NCBI GenBank assembly: GCA_032718475.1 | Contig: JAUCBJ010008084.1 | Location: 1 to 64,000 of the forward strand | DNA length: 64,000 bases | Source: Nemertoderma westbladi | Taxonomy: Eukaryota > Xenacoelomorpha > Nemertodermatida > Nemertodermatidae | Direction: 5' to 3' | Shown: positions 29,866 to 39,981 of the stretch, in pieces | Layout of the letters: every line of letters begins with the position of its first letter | How positions within the stretch are numbered: the stretch's first letter is position 1 | Translations under genes and position numbers: made by a program | Notes under the pieces: model-generated | Told to the model about the DNA's origin: nothing | What the model saw: the letters and a program-made list of their open reading frames with translations, nothing else | Database searches by the model: none

Positions 29866-32800
29866 GAGCAAGAACAACGAGACCCTTGGATGGAAATAGG
29901 TCATGTGACACAGAAATATGGAGGGGACTGCTACCCCCAATGATATACCCAAGCCAAAGAAAGGCAGAAAATAGGTCGGGTGGACCACACCCAACAGGAG
30001 AAACTATACAACATCCATCGAATCCATTGGAAGCGCAGGCGATGGGGATGGCCATGTTGATCGATGCATTAAAAACAAGGATCGAATTACCACCCGTGGA
30101 ACCATTAAAATTCGATGGGAGTAGGCCGGAAGAATATCTCCAGTTTCGGCGTATGTATAGTAACGAAATACTAACAAAGAACTTGACGCAAGCGGAGTGC
30201 CTAAAGTATCTGCAAGTATACACAGGAAGCCCAGCATACGACATCGTGAGGCAATATCAGGGCATAGAGGGCGGCTTCACGACGGCATGGTGGGCACTGG
30301 ACAGGGAATACGGGCACCCGGCCAAGATCATCAGGCAGACCCTGAGAGGCATAACATCGGGTGGCCTACAGGATAACCCCGTTAGCATTAAGACATTCGC
30401 GAACAAGGTCGAGAAGGAGCTAATCGTGTTAAAGACGCTAGACGCGCCATACGAACTCAACGCGTCCAACAACATCACCACGATAGCGCAGGCACTACCG
30501 ATGTGGTTGCGCAACAAGTGGAGGAAAATCGCTTTCTCCACTCGAGATAGGAAGGGTGCGGAACCGGGTTTAGAAGAAATGTCAAGCTTCTTAAACTACG
30601 AAGCTGAACTAATAACCGACCCAGTCTATAGCGAAGATAGCCTGGGAAAGGGATCGAAGACAGATTACCATAGACCGAAACCAGAGCACAATACGTCAAA
30701 TGCATTACCGAAGCTCAGGCAATCACTGCCATATGCAGCGACGCAGGGGACTGCAAGTCCACAGGTAGCCGAAGGAAAGACCACACCATGGAACGGACAG
30801 GGGAACAATAACAATACGAATAAATATAATCCCAGTACGTCCAGTAGGCCGAACCCAAACAATAAGAATAGTAGGGACTTTGGTACAAACGCAGCTGCGA
30901 TACGCAATGCACTGTATAAGGACGGCTACGACCCAAAGAGCAAATGCCAGCTACATACAAATGCGCTTCATCAAACCATGAACTGCAGGTACTGGCAAGC
31001 GCTACCCAGGGAAGATCAGGTAGAATACGCGGCGAGGAATGAGATCTGCTCGCGATGTGTGATGAGTGGACATAGAGCTAGGCAATGCAAGGAGACGCCG
31101 GTCAAGTTCGGTCAAAGGAAAGGCCAAACGATGGCAACGAGCACAGTAGGGGCGAGGAAGACAGGAACGGTGCTACTTGGGGTAGTACCTGTGCGAGTGA
31201 TTGGAGAAGGCAATCGATCAGTAACAACACTAATGCTGGTCGATAGTGGAGCTGCCTTCACATTAGTCGAGGATTGGGTGGCCGAAGAAATAGGATTGAG
31301 AACGAGGCCAAGTAGAATGGCGGTAACAACCATCTCCAGTAAAGATGAGGTCCTGGAGATGAGAACCGGACGGTGCACCATCGCAGCAATAGCACCAGGA
31401 TGCGACTATGGGGCGAGCATCGACCCCATCCAAGTGATAGAGTCAATAAACATCAATGCCAGACGGCCAACCAACATCGAGGTCGAACAATATACATTTC
31501 TGGATGATATCGACTTCTCAATCCCAGAGGTGGACATTAGGAAGGTATCCATCATAGTAGGAATGGACTGCCCAACAGCCCACGAAAGAATGCAAATGGT
31601 CTTCGGCGAAGACAAGCAGTGTGACCCGGTGGCGATACTGACACCATTCGGGTGGACGCTGAGTGGCCCAATCAAGAGCAAGATACCATTTAGGATGTCG
31701 GAGACATCAGGATGCATGTTCGCGGGAACTATGCAGGAAATGGGTGACGAGAGAGCAGAGGAGCAGCTTAAGAGACTGCTCAGACAGGATTTTGAAGGAT
31801 TAAAGGAGATCGGGGTCGGGACCTCGGTAGAAGACAAGCAGGCTCTACAGAGCGTAGAGGAGTCTATGAGGTGTGATGAGGGGCGGTATACCATAGGGAT
31901 GGTATGGAAGCTACCAAAGCTACCGCTACCCGATAATAGAGGGATGGTACTCACGAGGCTTCGTAAGTTGAAGCAGACACTAAAACGGAGCCCCGAGAAG
32001 AATGAGTACATCCACAGAATGATTAAGAAGTACGTCGAGAAAGGATGGGCCGTGGAGTTACCGGTCGACAAACCAAACACGGATAGGACGTATTACCTAC
32101 CACTCCACGTGGCTTTAGATCCGAAGAAAGGTAAACTGCGGATGGTAGTTGACGCATCGGCAAAGACCAACGGAAAATGCTTAAACGACTACCTACTAGA
32201 AGGTCCGAACATATACAACTCAGGGATAGAGGTCCTACTTAGATTTAGAAATGGGAAACACGCCTCCACGTGTGACATAGAAGGCATGTTCAACCAAGTC
32301 CGTGTAACGGAGGAAGATAGCGACAGTCAACGCTTCTTATGGTACAACGGTGATGAAGAACCGTCAATAATACCGACGTACAAGATGGTAGTACAGAACA
32401 TGGGAGCCAAGTCGTCTTCATTCACGACGACTATGGCAGTAAGAGATACAGTGAAGGGGAAGGAGGATAGATACAGCACTAGGGCCGTCGATATGATTCG
32501 ACGCGGCTTCTACGTAGACGATGGAATGGAGTCTGGAAATACGGTTAAGGAGATACTGGACACAGTGCGCGAGGTTCGCGACATCCTAAAAGGCTCCGGC
32601 TTTAACCTGACCAAATTCCAATCCAGTTCGAAGGAATTTATCAAGGCGATAGGGGACGAGAGACCAGAATCGACTATGGATAATCCCACAACGTCCAAAG
32701 GACAGGACATGGCGAGCAAGAGGACAGAATCTCAACAGAAGGCACTGGGAATCGTGTGGAACAGAGAGACAGATGAACTGGAGTACCAGCTGAGCCAGGA

Positions 32801-35156
32801 GGGCGCAGACATCCACACAAAGAGAGGCTATGTGTCATACATAGCAAGAATATACGATCCCCTAGGTCTAGCATCCCCACTATTAGTTACGGGGAAGCAG
32901 ATACTCAAGAGAGTATACAAACTGAAGGATGAGTGGGACGTAGAGGTACCAGAGGAGATCAAGAAACAGTGGTGTAAGTGGACAGAAGGCTTGGAGAAGA
33001 TGGGAACATACAACATGCCGCGAGTGTATTTCCTGGATGGGAACATGACGAATCTGGACTTACACATGTTCTCCGATGCGTCGTTGGAGGCGTACGGAGC
33101 GGCATTCTATTTAATACAACGAGAGGGGGCTCACAAGCCCAGACTGGCCTTTAGCAAAGCTAAGTCAACACCGCCAGATTCAGCATCAGTTCCCAAATTA
33201 GAATTGACAGCTGCCAGACTAGGAGTTAGGGCCACAGCCTACCTAGTGGATACTATTCCCAACATAGTGGAGACACACTACTGGACGGATTCCATGGTAG
33301 TGCTTGGTTGGCTACATAACAAAAGGACGAGATACCCTATATTCGTCGCGAATAGGGTGGACAAAATAAGGGCGACCACAGAATTGGAAAGGTGGCACTA
33401 CTGCCCGATGGACGAGAACCCAGCGGACTTGTTATCAAGGGGCGTGGCACGCCACACTTTCTTAAAAAAGGAAGGATTGTGGCAACACGGGCCGCAGTTT
33501 CTGAGCGACAAGGAGGCGTGGCCGCCGATGAGAAAGGTGGACCCGGGCTCAGGAGAGGTAGTGTCAGAAGGAGAAGAGGGAGATTCAGAGGGAGAAGAGA
33601 TATACTCCCAGATGGTGAGGGAGATAAGGGACGTGCAACCTAAACCAGAAGAACTGTGCGATAACCCGACGGATAAACTCCTCAGCTACAGCTCTAGTTG
33701 GTATAAGACCAAGAAATTAGTGGCGTACTGGAGAGCCTTCGGGAATTTCCTCGCGGGAGTTGGCAAAGGCAAGAAGATCAGGGCAACAATAGATCTGGAA
33801 GAAGCGGCCAAAGCAGTAATCCGCTATGAACAACGGAAGAGCTATGGCGACGAGGTGGAACGCGTCGTTAAACAACAGCATCTCAGACGGGATAGCGAGT
33901 TGATCACGCTGTCACCACAACTTAATGACGACGGGATTCTAGTAATGAATTCTAGGGTGGGATACGACAACAGCATAATCGTACCACCGAAACCCATCAT
34001 CATTCCTACAGGATCGCCAATAGTCCACCAGATTATCTGGGACTCCCACAAGTCGATATTGCACGGGGGCACCAACCGAACCCTTACGGAGATACGGAGG
34101 ACCTTGTGGGTCAAGCAGTTGAGGAAGAAGGTAAAAGCAGTAGTGGGGCAGTGCCAGACCTGCCGACGAGCGAAGAAGGAGCGAGCCATACAAGAGATGG
34201 AACCACTACCAGCGAGTAGAGTAAGACAGCACGACCCGCCATTTACACATTGCGGTGTGGACATGTTCGGGCCGATAAAGATCAAGGTGATGCGGCACAC
34301 AGAGAAACGCTACGGTATTATCTTCGTATGTAACAACATGCGGGCGGTAGGGATAGAACTCGCCCAAGATGCAACCGCATCAGCATTTATTAATGCATTA
34401 GAAAGGTTCAGAGACCGCAAAGGTGGGACGATCGCAGTAATGTACTCCGACAGCGGAACCAACTTTGTGGGAGCAGAGAACGAGATGGCAGAGGCCTTGG
34501 ACATCTTGGAAGGGGAGGAAGTCAGGGCAGCCATGAGACGGCGACAAGTAAAGTGGGAGAGAAGGACGCCGTATGTACCACATACACTAGGATGCGTCGA
34601 GAGACTGGTGGGCAGTTCGAAGCGTCTCATGACGAAGTTAATGAACACCCACATGGTCACGGAGGACGTCTTGAGAACAGTACTTGCGAAGTGCGAGGGT
34701 ATCATTAATAGCAGACCGCTATATCCGGAGAATGATGACCCTGAGTCATTAGATGTGCTGACGCCCAGCCATTTTCTAATGGAAAGGCCAGCGACCATCG
34801 ATATGCGGGGTGTAGACCCAGATGACATACACTCCCGCCAGAGTTGGAAGGTCGCTAAAGCGATAAGCGCAGAGTACTGGAGAAGGTGGGTTGAGGAATA
34901 CCTACCCACGCTTCACAAAAGAAGCAAGTGGAGGAAGTCGAATAGGGGGTTAAGAGAGGGAGATCTCGTAATCGTTACGGATGATACTATCATCAACAAC
35001 CAGTGGCGGTTGGCGAGAGTTGTAGGCACTCACTCCGATGAGGATGGAAGAGTCCGATCGGTAGAAGTGCGGATAGGGGGCAAGATAGGTGCGAAAGACA
35101 GAAAAACCTACAGGAGAGCTGTAGGGAAATGCTGTCTATTAGAAGGGGCACCTTAG
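29757..35156 (+). CDS. gag-pol: Gag core, protease, RT, RNase H and integrase of element 2 (intact)
   Basis: 1799 uninterrupted codons. Order: Gag core of DUF1759 type at residues ~95-290 (VEPLKFDGSRPEEYLQFRRM, LDREYGHPAKI); zinc knuckle CSRCVMSGHRARQC at ~430; protease LMLVDSGAAFTLV (DSG, Asp at 31242); RT with YYLPLHVALD, TCDIEGMFNQV and YVDDG (~32511-32525); RNase H with HMFSDASLEAYG, PKLELTAARLG, YWTDSM and ENPADLLSRG; integrase zinc region (ending GQCQTCRRAK), core GVDMFGPI, MYSDSGTNFVG and GCVERLVGSSKR giving D, D, E; then a DUF5641-like end (TPSHFLMERP, GDLVIVTDD). All catalytic residues visible are present. This copy could supply enzymes in trans. Confidence 0.95.
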   Translation: MHGPQYININPSTKHTGGGGGQGDIPPSQYQQYTPIGARTTRPLDGNRSCDTEIWRGLLPPMIYPSQRKAENRSGGPHPTGETIQHPSNPLEAQAMGMAMLIDALKTRIELPPVEPLKFDGSRPEEYLQFRRMYSNEILTKNLTQAECLKYLQVYTGSPAYDIVRQYQGIEGGFTTAWWALDREYGHPAKIIRQTLRGITSGGLQDNPVSIKTFANKVEKELIVLKTLDAPYELNASNNITTIAQALPMWLRNKWRKIAFSTRDRKGAEPGLEEMSSFLNYEAELITDPVYSEDSLGKGSKTDYHRPKPEHNTSNALPKLRQSLPYAATQGTASPQVAEGKTTPWNGQGNNNNTNKYNPSTSSRPNPNNKNSRDFGTNAAAIRNALYKDGYDPKSKCQLHTNALHQTMNCRYWQALPREDQVEYAARNEICSRCVMSGHRARQCKETPVKFGQRKGQTMATSTVGARKTGTVLLGVVPVRVIGEGNRSVTTLMLVDSGAAFTLVEDWVAEEIGLRTRPSRMAVTTISSKDEVLEMRTGRCTIAAIAPGCDYGASIDPIQVIESININARRPTNIEVEQYTFLDDIDFSIPEVDIRKVSIIVGMDCPTAHERMQMVFGEDKQCDPVAILTPFGWTLSGPIKSKIPFRMSETSGCMFAGTMQEMGDERAEEQLKRLLRQDFEGLKEIGVGTSVEDKQALQSVEESMRCDEGRYTIGMVWKLPKLPLPDNRGMVLTRLRKLKQTLKRSPEKNEYIHRMIKKYVEKGWAVELPVDKPNTDRTYYLPLHVALDPKKGKLRMVVDASAKTNGKCLNDYLLEGPNIYNSGIEVLLRFRNGKHASTCDIEGMFNQVRVTEEDSDSQRFLWYNGDEEPSIIPTYKMVVQNMGAKSSSFTTTMAVRDTVKGKEDRYSTRAVDMIRRGFYVDDGMESGNTVKEILDTVREVRDILKGSGFNLTKFQSSSKEFIKAIGDERPESTMDNPTTSKGQDMASKRTESQQKALGIVWNRETDELEYQLSQEGADIHTKRGYVSYIARIYDPLGLASPLLVTGKQILKRVYKLKDEWDVEVPEEIKKQWCKWTEGLEKMGTYNMPRVYFLDGNMTNLDLHMFSDASLEAYGAAFYLIQREGAHKPRLAFSKAKSTPPDSASVPKLELTAARLGVRATAYLVDTIPNIVETHYWTDSMVVLGWLHNKRTRYPIFVANRVDKIRATTELERWHYCPMDENPADLLSRGVARHTFLKKEGLWQHGPQFLSDKEAWPPMRKVDPGSGEVVSEGEEGDSEGEEIYSQMVREIRDVQPKPEELCDNPTDKLLSYSSSWYKTKKLVAYWRAFGNFLAGVGKGKKIRATIDLEEAAKAVIRYEQRKSYGDEVERVVKQQHLRRDSELITLSPQLNDDGILVMNSRVGYDNSIIVPPKPIIIPTGSPIVHQIIWDSHKSILHGGTNRTLTEIRRTLWVKQLRKKVKAVVGQCQTCRRAKKERAIQEMEPLPASRVRQHDPPFTHCGVDMFGPIKIKVMRHTEKRYGIIFVCNNMRAVGIELAQDATASAFINALERFRDRKGGTIAVMYSDSGTNFVGAENEMAEALDILEGEEVRAAMRRRQVKWERRTPYVPHTLGCVERLVGSSKRLMTKLMNTHMVTEDVLRTVLAKCEGIINSRPLYPENDDPESLDVLTPSHFLMERPATIDMRGVDPDDIHSRQSWKVAKAISAEYWRRWVEEYLPTLHKRSKWRKSNRGLREGDLVIVTDDTIINNQWRLARVVGTHSDEDGRVRSVEVRIGGKIGAKDRKTYRRAVGKCCLLEGAP

Positions 35157-36334
35157 ATCGTTTGTTAGAAGGGAGTTTAGTCGTCCAAGTTTGGACTGAG
35201 GGGGGTGGGATTGAGGGCGAAGCGCCCTTCCCACACATAAAATAAAAATAAAATAAATAAAAATTAGAGTTAGTTAGTTAGTTAGAACTTACGTAGTACC
35301 GGTGGTTAGTAGAGTTGGGAGTTAGTTAGAAGGTACGTAGTACCTAGAGTTAGTTAGTTAGTTAGTTAGGAATTAGCTACAAGGTACGTAGTACCTAGAG
35401 CTAGTTAGTTAGTTAGGAGTCAATTAGAAGGTACGTAGTACCTAGAGTTAGTTAGTTAGTTAGTTAGGAGGTACGTAGTACCGAGAGTTAGGAGTCAGTT
35501 AGTTAGAGGTGTTAGAGAAGTAGTAAGAGGGTACGTAGTACCGGTGGTTAGTAGAGTTAGAGGTTAGTAAGAGGGTACGTAGTACCGGTGGTTAGTAGAG
35601 TTAGAGGTTAGTAAGAGGGTACGTAGTACCGGTGGTTAGTAGAGTTAGAGGTTAGTAAGAGGGTACGTAGTACCGGTTAGTAAGAGTAGAGTTGGAAGTT
35701 AGTAAGAGGGTACGTAGTACCGATAGTTAGTGGAGTAGTTAGAGGGTACGTAGTACTGTTAGTTAGAGAGTAGTAAGAGGGTGCGTAGTACCATTAGTGG
35801 AGTTAGAGTAAGAGTTAGAGGGTACGTAGTACCGTTAATTAGGGAGAGAGAGTAAGAGTTAGAGGGTTCGTAGTACCGCTAGTTAGGGAAAGAGAGTAAG
35901 AGTTAGAGGGTACGTAGTACCGCTAGTTAGTTAGAGGTTAGTAAGAGGGTACATAGTACCGATTAGTAAGAGATAGAGGTAGAAGGGTATATATAGTATA
36001 GATATTAGTCAGTAGTTAGTAGCGAGAGGGGGGCATATGAGTACAGTTGGATAGATCGTGTAGGCCACGCGACATATACTGCTGTACTGCACAGGCCCAT
36101 AGAGTAGGTCAGAATGTGGATTATGGAATAGAATAATCCATAAACAGTAAAGTAGTAGAATTAAGTTAAATCAAAATAAATAGAATAAATAGGGCTAAAA
36201 AATTACAGATTATGGTAACAGCAGGGAAATTATTCTGGAACATAATTAAAGAAACGGACAGAAATTGTAAATTAGGGTACATTTCTTAGCTACAGAATTA
36301 AGTAATAGAAATTTAGGCTAAAAGGCGTAGTTAG
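35157..36334 (+). repeat. Pol-ORF3 spacer of element 2: GGTACGTAGTACC tandem repeat
   Basis: About 1.2 kb without coding character. From about 35290 to 35960 there are about 16 units of variable length (35-60 bp), each with GGTACGTAGTACC or a one-base variant, separated by AGTTAGTTAG or GTTAGTAAGAG blocks. GGTAC and GTACC are inverted around a GTA loop, so every unit can form a tiny hairpin and is nearly the same on both strands. After 35960 the sequence is AT-rich up to the opening of ORF3. The spacer matches that of element 1 in position and length but not in sequence. Confidence 0.85.
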
Positions 36335-38822
36335 ATAGGAAATAGGCCATTCTCGAACTGTACAGACCATCAGAAACTTATCACTCATCTGTATTGCGCC
36401 TTGGTAAGGCACCTGGTCGGGACCTACGGGACGCCGTCGCTGGACAACGCGATCTTCCAACACTTCCACTACGTGGTGAAAGGGGACGAGGCGAAGTTCG
36501 GGATTCCGAAGTACCCGAGGGAGTCGCCGAAGAAGGATTGGAAGAGGTTTATAGAGTCCATCAACAGGGGAGGATATATGATCCTAGACGACGAGGGAAC
36601 CGTGGAAGACGAGGAGGGTTCGAGACGAGGATCAGCAGGGTCGGCCAGGACCATACTCCTACATTTGGCCGCGCCAAATGGGGACATTTTCTTATTCGAC
36701 CTAGGAACGTATGGGAAAAAGGACGGGCCAAAATTAAACCGGTTGCCGAAAGCGGTGCAAGTCCTGGTAAGAGAGAAGTCGACGACGAAAGTGGGATCGG
36801 CGATTCGCGAGGACGCGGAGAGAATCATCGGTCCGGACGCCACCAACCTTCTGGATATGCAGAAGGTCTTCATGGCTATGACAGCACCAGACGGGTTGGG
36901 AGTAGTCGGGAACACAGGTCAATGCGGAGCGGTGGCAATGGGCCAGCTATTGGGGCTCGTATGCCACAATCCGATGGACTGGGGGAAGTTCAGGGAGGAT
37001 TACGGAGCAGAACTAGCGAACTCGCTAAAGTGGGGAGCGAGACTGGGAAGGCAAGAGGTGTATCAATTCCGCAGAGGAGCAATAAAGGTATATCAGAAGC
37101 GATATATCCTGCAGGAAGATTGGATAATGATAAGTTTGCTCAACTTATTCATGACCGTGGTTATCGAGAGGGAACCAGCGGCATTTCTGTTATCGGGATC
37201 ACCCCTAAGCTACAGGAGAGCCTTTAAGACGGCCTTCGACAGTCTGGTAGACCACCCGGGGCTGAAGGGCAAGTCGGTGTACTACAACAGCCGACATCTG
37301 ATAGACGGGTAGATAGATACGCCGTATCAGAGATGGGAGCAGCTAGAGACGGATAGACGAGAGGCAAAGCGACTGGAAGAAGTCGCGAGACGGGAAAGGA
37401 TAGAAGCAGAGGAGAGGGAGGAGGAGGCCAGGACGCAGAGTTACGGCTTCGAGGAACAGGCAGGCTTAGACGAACTTCGTTGGACTTCATCAGGGACTTC
37501 GGGGGAGTCTCTAGGGCGAGAACTGGGATGGACGGTGGGATCGCCGAAACCGTCGACGTTGGGGTTGCAAGCGATGCCCATACCAGCGGGCGCCGAAGGC
37601 GACCAACCGCTAAGGAAGTTAGGGGAGCTAGAGGGATGGAGAGCTACGGGCGAGAGCCAAGGCGGGAAGGGACATAGTGGATCCATCGGGATACCGGGGT
37701 TGGAGCCACTGCCAGAGGAGGACGAAGACGACGACGAGTTCGGAGAGATGCCGCCCATCGAGAGGATTGGCCACTCGGACACGGACTGGGTTGGCGGGAG
37801 GGTGGTGACGGCCAGTGGGGCGAGGGCCTTCTGGGATAGACCCGGCAAGCAGGCCTGGGTGCACGAGGAGCCGGCGATGGATTTCGCGTGGAGCACTATC
37901 AGGTTGGGCGAGCAACCAGGGACGGCACCACGGGTAGTATTCGGGGAGACGATGCCCGAGAGGGGCGAGGAGATCGACGTAGACAGGGACACTAACATGC
38001 AGAAGTTCGCCTACCAGCGACTCCACAGACCGCGGAGATCGCTTGGGACGAAAGACGACGTGGGGCGGGAGACATTGGTACTCGGTTGCGATTACTGTGG
38101 GAGACAGACCCACCAGGAAAGGAGCTGTTTGTACCGATTCCAAAAGGGGACCTTTTGTCTCTACTGCCGCGAGTCGAGCCACAGGATGGGGGCGTGTCCA
38201 CGGTTGCATAACCGATGTCCGAAGTGTAACTTTCGGGGACACTATGGACGACGAAGAGAAGTTCAGAACCTTCGAGGAGTGGGCCGACGTCGGGGCCATG
38301 ACGCGGCAGCGCATGAAGGCCCAGGAGTTCAAGTGGGGTTTCTTCCTTATCAATCAGGAGGCTCACTTGGAAATTATAAAGCGGAGGTTACCGTTTACCT
38401 ATCAAGAGGTAGCAACGGCGGCGTCGTATGCCGGAGTGATAAATACACAAAGGTATTTGGACAGGTGGACGCCACAGAACCGAGGGGAGTTTAGGGATTT
38501 CCTGGCGGAGCACGTGCCGCGGGCAATGAAGATGATCTTATGGGACGCCACCAGGGGGAGACAACAGGGCCACTTGGAGGGGTCACCCGCGAAGCGATAT
38601 CGGGAGCTGATAACACCAGCACCCAAGGAGCCAACGACCGGGATCAGTAAGGGTCCGAAGACAGAAAGCGGATCCCAGAGGAGCGGTAGTGACCAGGAAA
38701 CGACCCAGGGAGGAGGACGGCAAAGGGAAAGACTTGAGGTGGTTCCCAAAGTCAGGGGGGATGAACTGAGACTTCAATGTGGTACGCCTGGAAGGCGCCA
38801 CGTGGGACGTACGAACTATTAA
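36335..38822 (+). pseudogene. ORF3 of element 2: exonuclease-like domain plus zinc knuckles (stop and frameshift)
   Basis: Open frame from 36335 (after TAG at 36332), with no ATG before the catalytic motif. N-terminal segment (ALVRHLVGTYGTPSLD), then an exonuclease-like domain: motif I D-x-E in MILDDEGT (Asp 36587, Glu 36593), RTILLHLAAPNGDIFLFDL, then LPKAVQVLV and TTKVGSAIREDAERI with motif-II Asp at 36812. This is closer to the EXD/RNase D consensus than element 1. TAG at 37310-37312 interrupts, and the same frame continues with a charged helix. Zinc knuckles CDYCGRQTHQERSC (~38087), CLYCRESSHRMGAC (~38157) and a truncated CPKCNFRGH (~38216) follow. At about 38236-38250 coding passes to the +1 frame (FEEWADVGAMTR..., to TAA 38820-38822), which matches the C-terminal segment of element 1 ORF3. 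The missing last Cys suggests a small deletion caused the frameshift. Confidence 0.72.
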
Positions 38823-39472
38823 GTACAAATTCAAACTGATGCAAATAATTAAATAAGTGCAATTATATGTACGTACGTAGTAATCAGTAGTTTAGCAATA
38901 AAAATATACGTTCGAAGTAAGTACTATAGTCATTCAACCTTTCTCAATTAGCTACTGGGACTGGGGGGCTAACTGACTATGGTACTATGGACGAGACACC
39001 AGACGACTTCACATTTCTTGAGTGCGACGGCACAAAGGGGGAGTGAGATTCGTCAGAAGGGATGGGGTAGTCAAAGGGAGGTCGAGTAAGAGGTGATAGT
39101 GCAGAGTGCAGAGAGAGTGCGAATGCAATTCAAGTGTGTGGGAGGAATAAGAGGCTGAGTGAGGGACAGGGAAGTCCGAGAGTTAGAGCGGTAGTGAGGA
39201 GAAGTAGAGGAGAGTCAGGGTGAGAACAGAGTAGAGTTAAAGTGGCGAAGTGTTGGGGAAACAAAAGTCGTGTGAGGAGCGCACGATCGGCCCGACATGG
39301 GACGCCAGGCGAAACGGGTAGCGATATCATACCCATAGGGAGCGGCCTGGAAAGCCGGCTCCGAGAGAAAATAGTTCCACCCCACACCCGATGCTAGATC
39401 GGGATCCAGCGGAATTGTAGCGCACTTTAGGAGGATGCTATCTTCTCACCGGGAAGATAGCATGGGGGGGAG
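38823..39472 (+). other. 3' noncoding segment and polypurine tract of element 2
   Basis: About 650 bp without coding character after ORF3. It includes GTACGTACGTAG close to 38870, a purine-rich stretch at about 39040-39240, an inverted pair GATAGCAT/ATGCTATC near 39430-39462, and the G-rich tract TGGGGGGGAG (39463-39472) directly before the 3' LTR, which is the probable plus-strand primer. Confidence 0.7.
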
Positions 39473-39981
39473 TGTTAGCTTTTTCAATTCCGCTAACACA
39501 AACCCATAAAGTAAGCCGTTAAGCAATATTGGGGGCCACGAGGTTGATTACCCAATCTCGTGCCACCCCAATAAAATGGGAAGGAGAAACACACAATAAG
39601 GGTCAGGGGCCACACCCCTGACCGAGAGAGAATAGCAGGAGTGAGGGAAACACTCCAAAGGGCGCCAACAGGGATATCAGCCAATGGGAGGGAGGCACCG
39701 GCTAGGTACAGTAACAAGGCCAACCCGTGCAATATAACCAGTTAACGGTAATCAGTTATTTCAGTTATCTCATTGTGTTGGTCGGTTTAGTTAGGTTAGG
39801 ACCGGAACTTTAATTACCGTTGCGTAACCACTGTGCAGACACCCTATTCTATATCTATACTATTATACCGGAGGACTTTATACAGCAATCAACAATATCC
39901 ACCCTTTACACACACACGGCGGGAACGCGACGCATAAATCAAAAACCGGATAAACCGGGATCCTTTGTGGATCCCGTCACA
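39473..39981 (+). repeat. 3' LTR of BEL/Pao element 2
   Basis: 509 bp, the same length as the 5' LTR, with three substitutions and no indels between them. It is followed by the right target duplication AGCAG (39982-39986), after which the satellite monomer resumes at the point where it stopped before 26048. Confidence 0.96.

Larger units (their letters stand above)
26048..39981 (+). mobile_element. BEL/Pao LTR retrotransposon, element 2 (young, nearly intact)
   Basis: About 13.9 kb with two 509-bp LTRs (TGTTAGCTT...CCCGTCACA) differing at three positions: 26057/39482, the CACCTTTTAC versus CACCCTTTAC site, and CGACGCGTAA versus CGACGCATAA. The 5-bp target duplication AGCAG is at 26043-26047 and 39982-39986, inside a satellite monomer. 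Order: short leader, Gag N-terminal region, Gag core, protease, RT, RNase H, integrase, repeat-rich spacer, ORF3, 3' segment with polypurine tract, LTR. The low LTR divergence points to recent insertion. Its proteins are clearly diverged from element 1, so it is a separate BEL/Pao lineage that hit the same array. Confidence 0.96.

Noticed and set aside
36394-37227. Alternative 277-codon plus-strand frame over ORF3 of element 2
   Set aside because: It overlaps the exonuclease-like frame in another phase, is Arg/Gly-rich, and has no motif.
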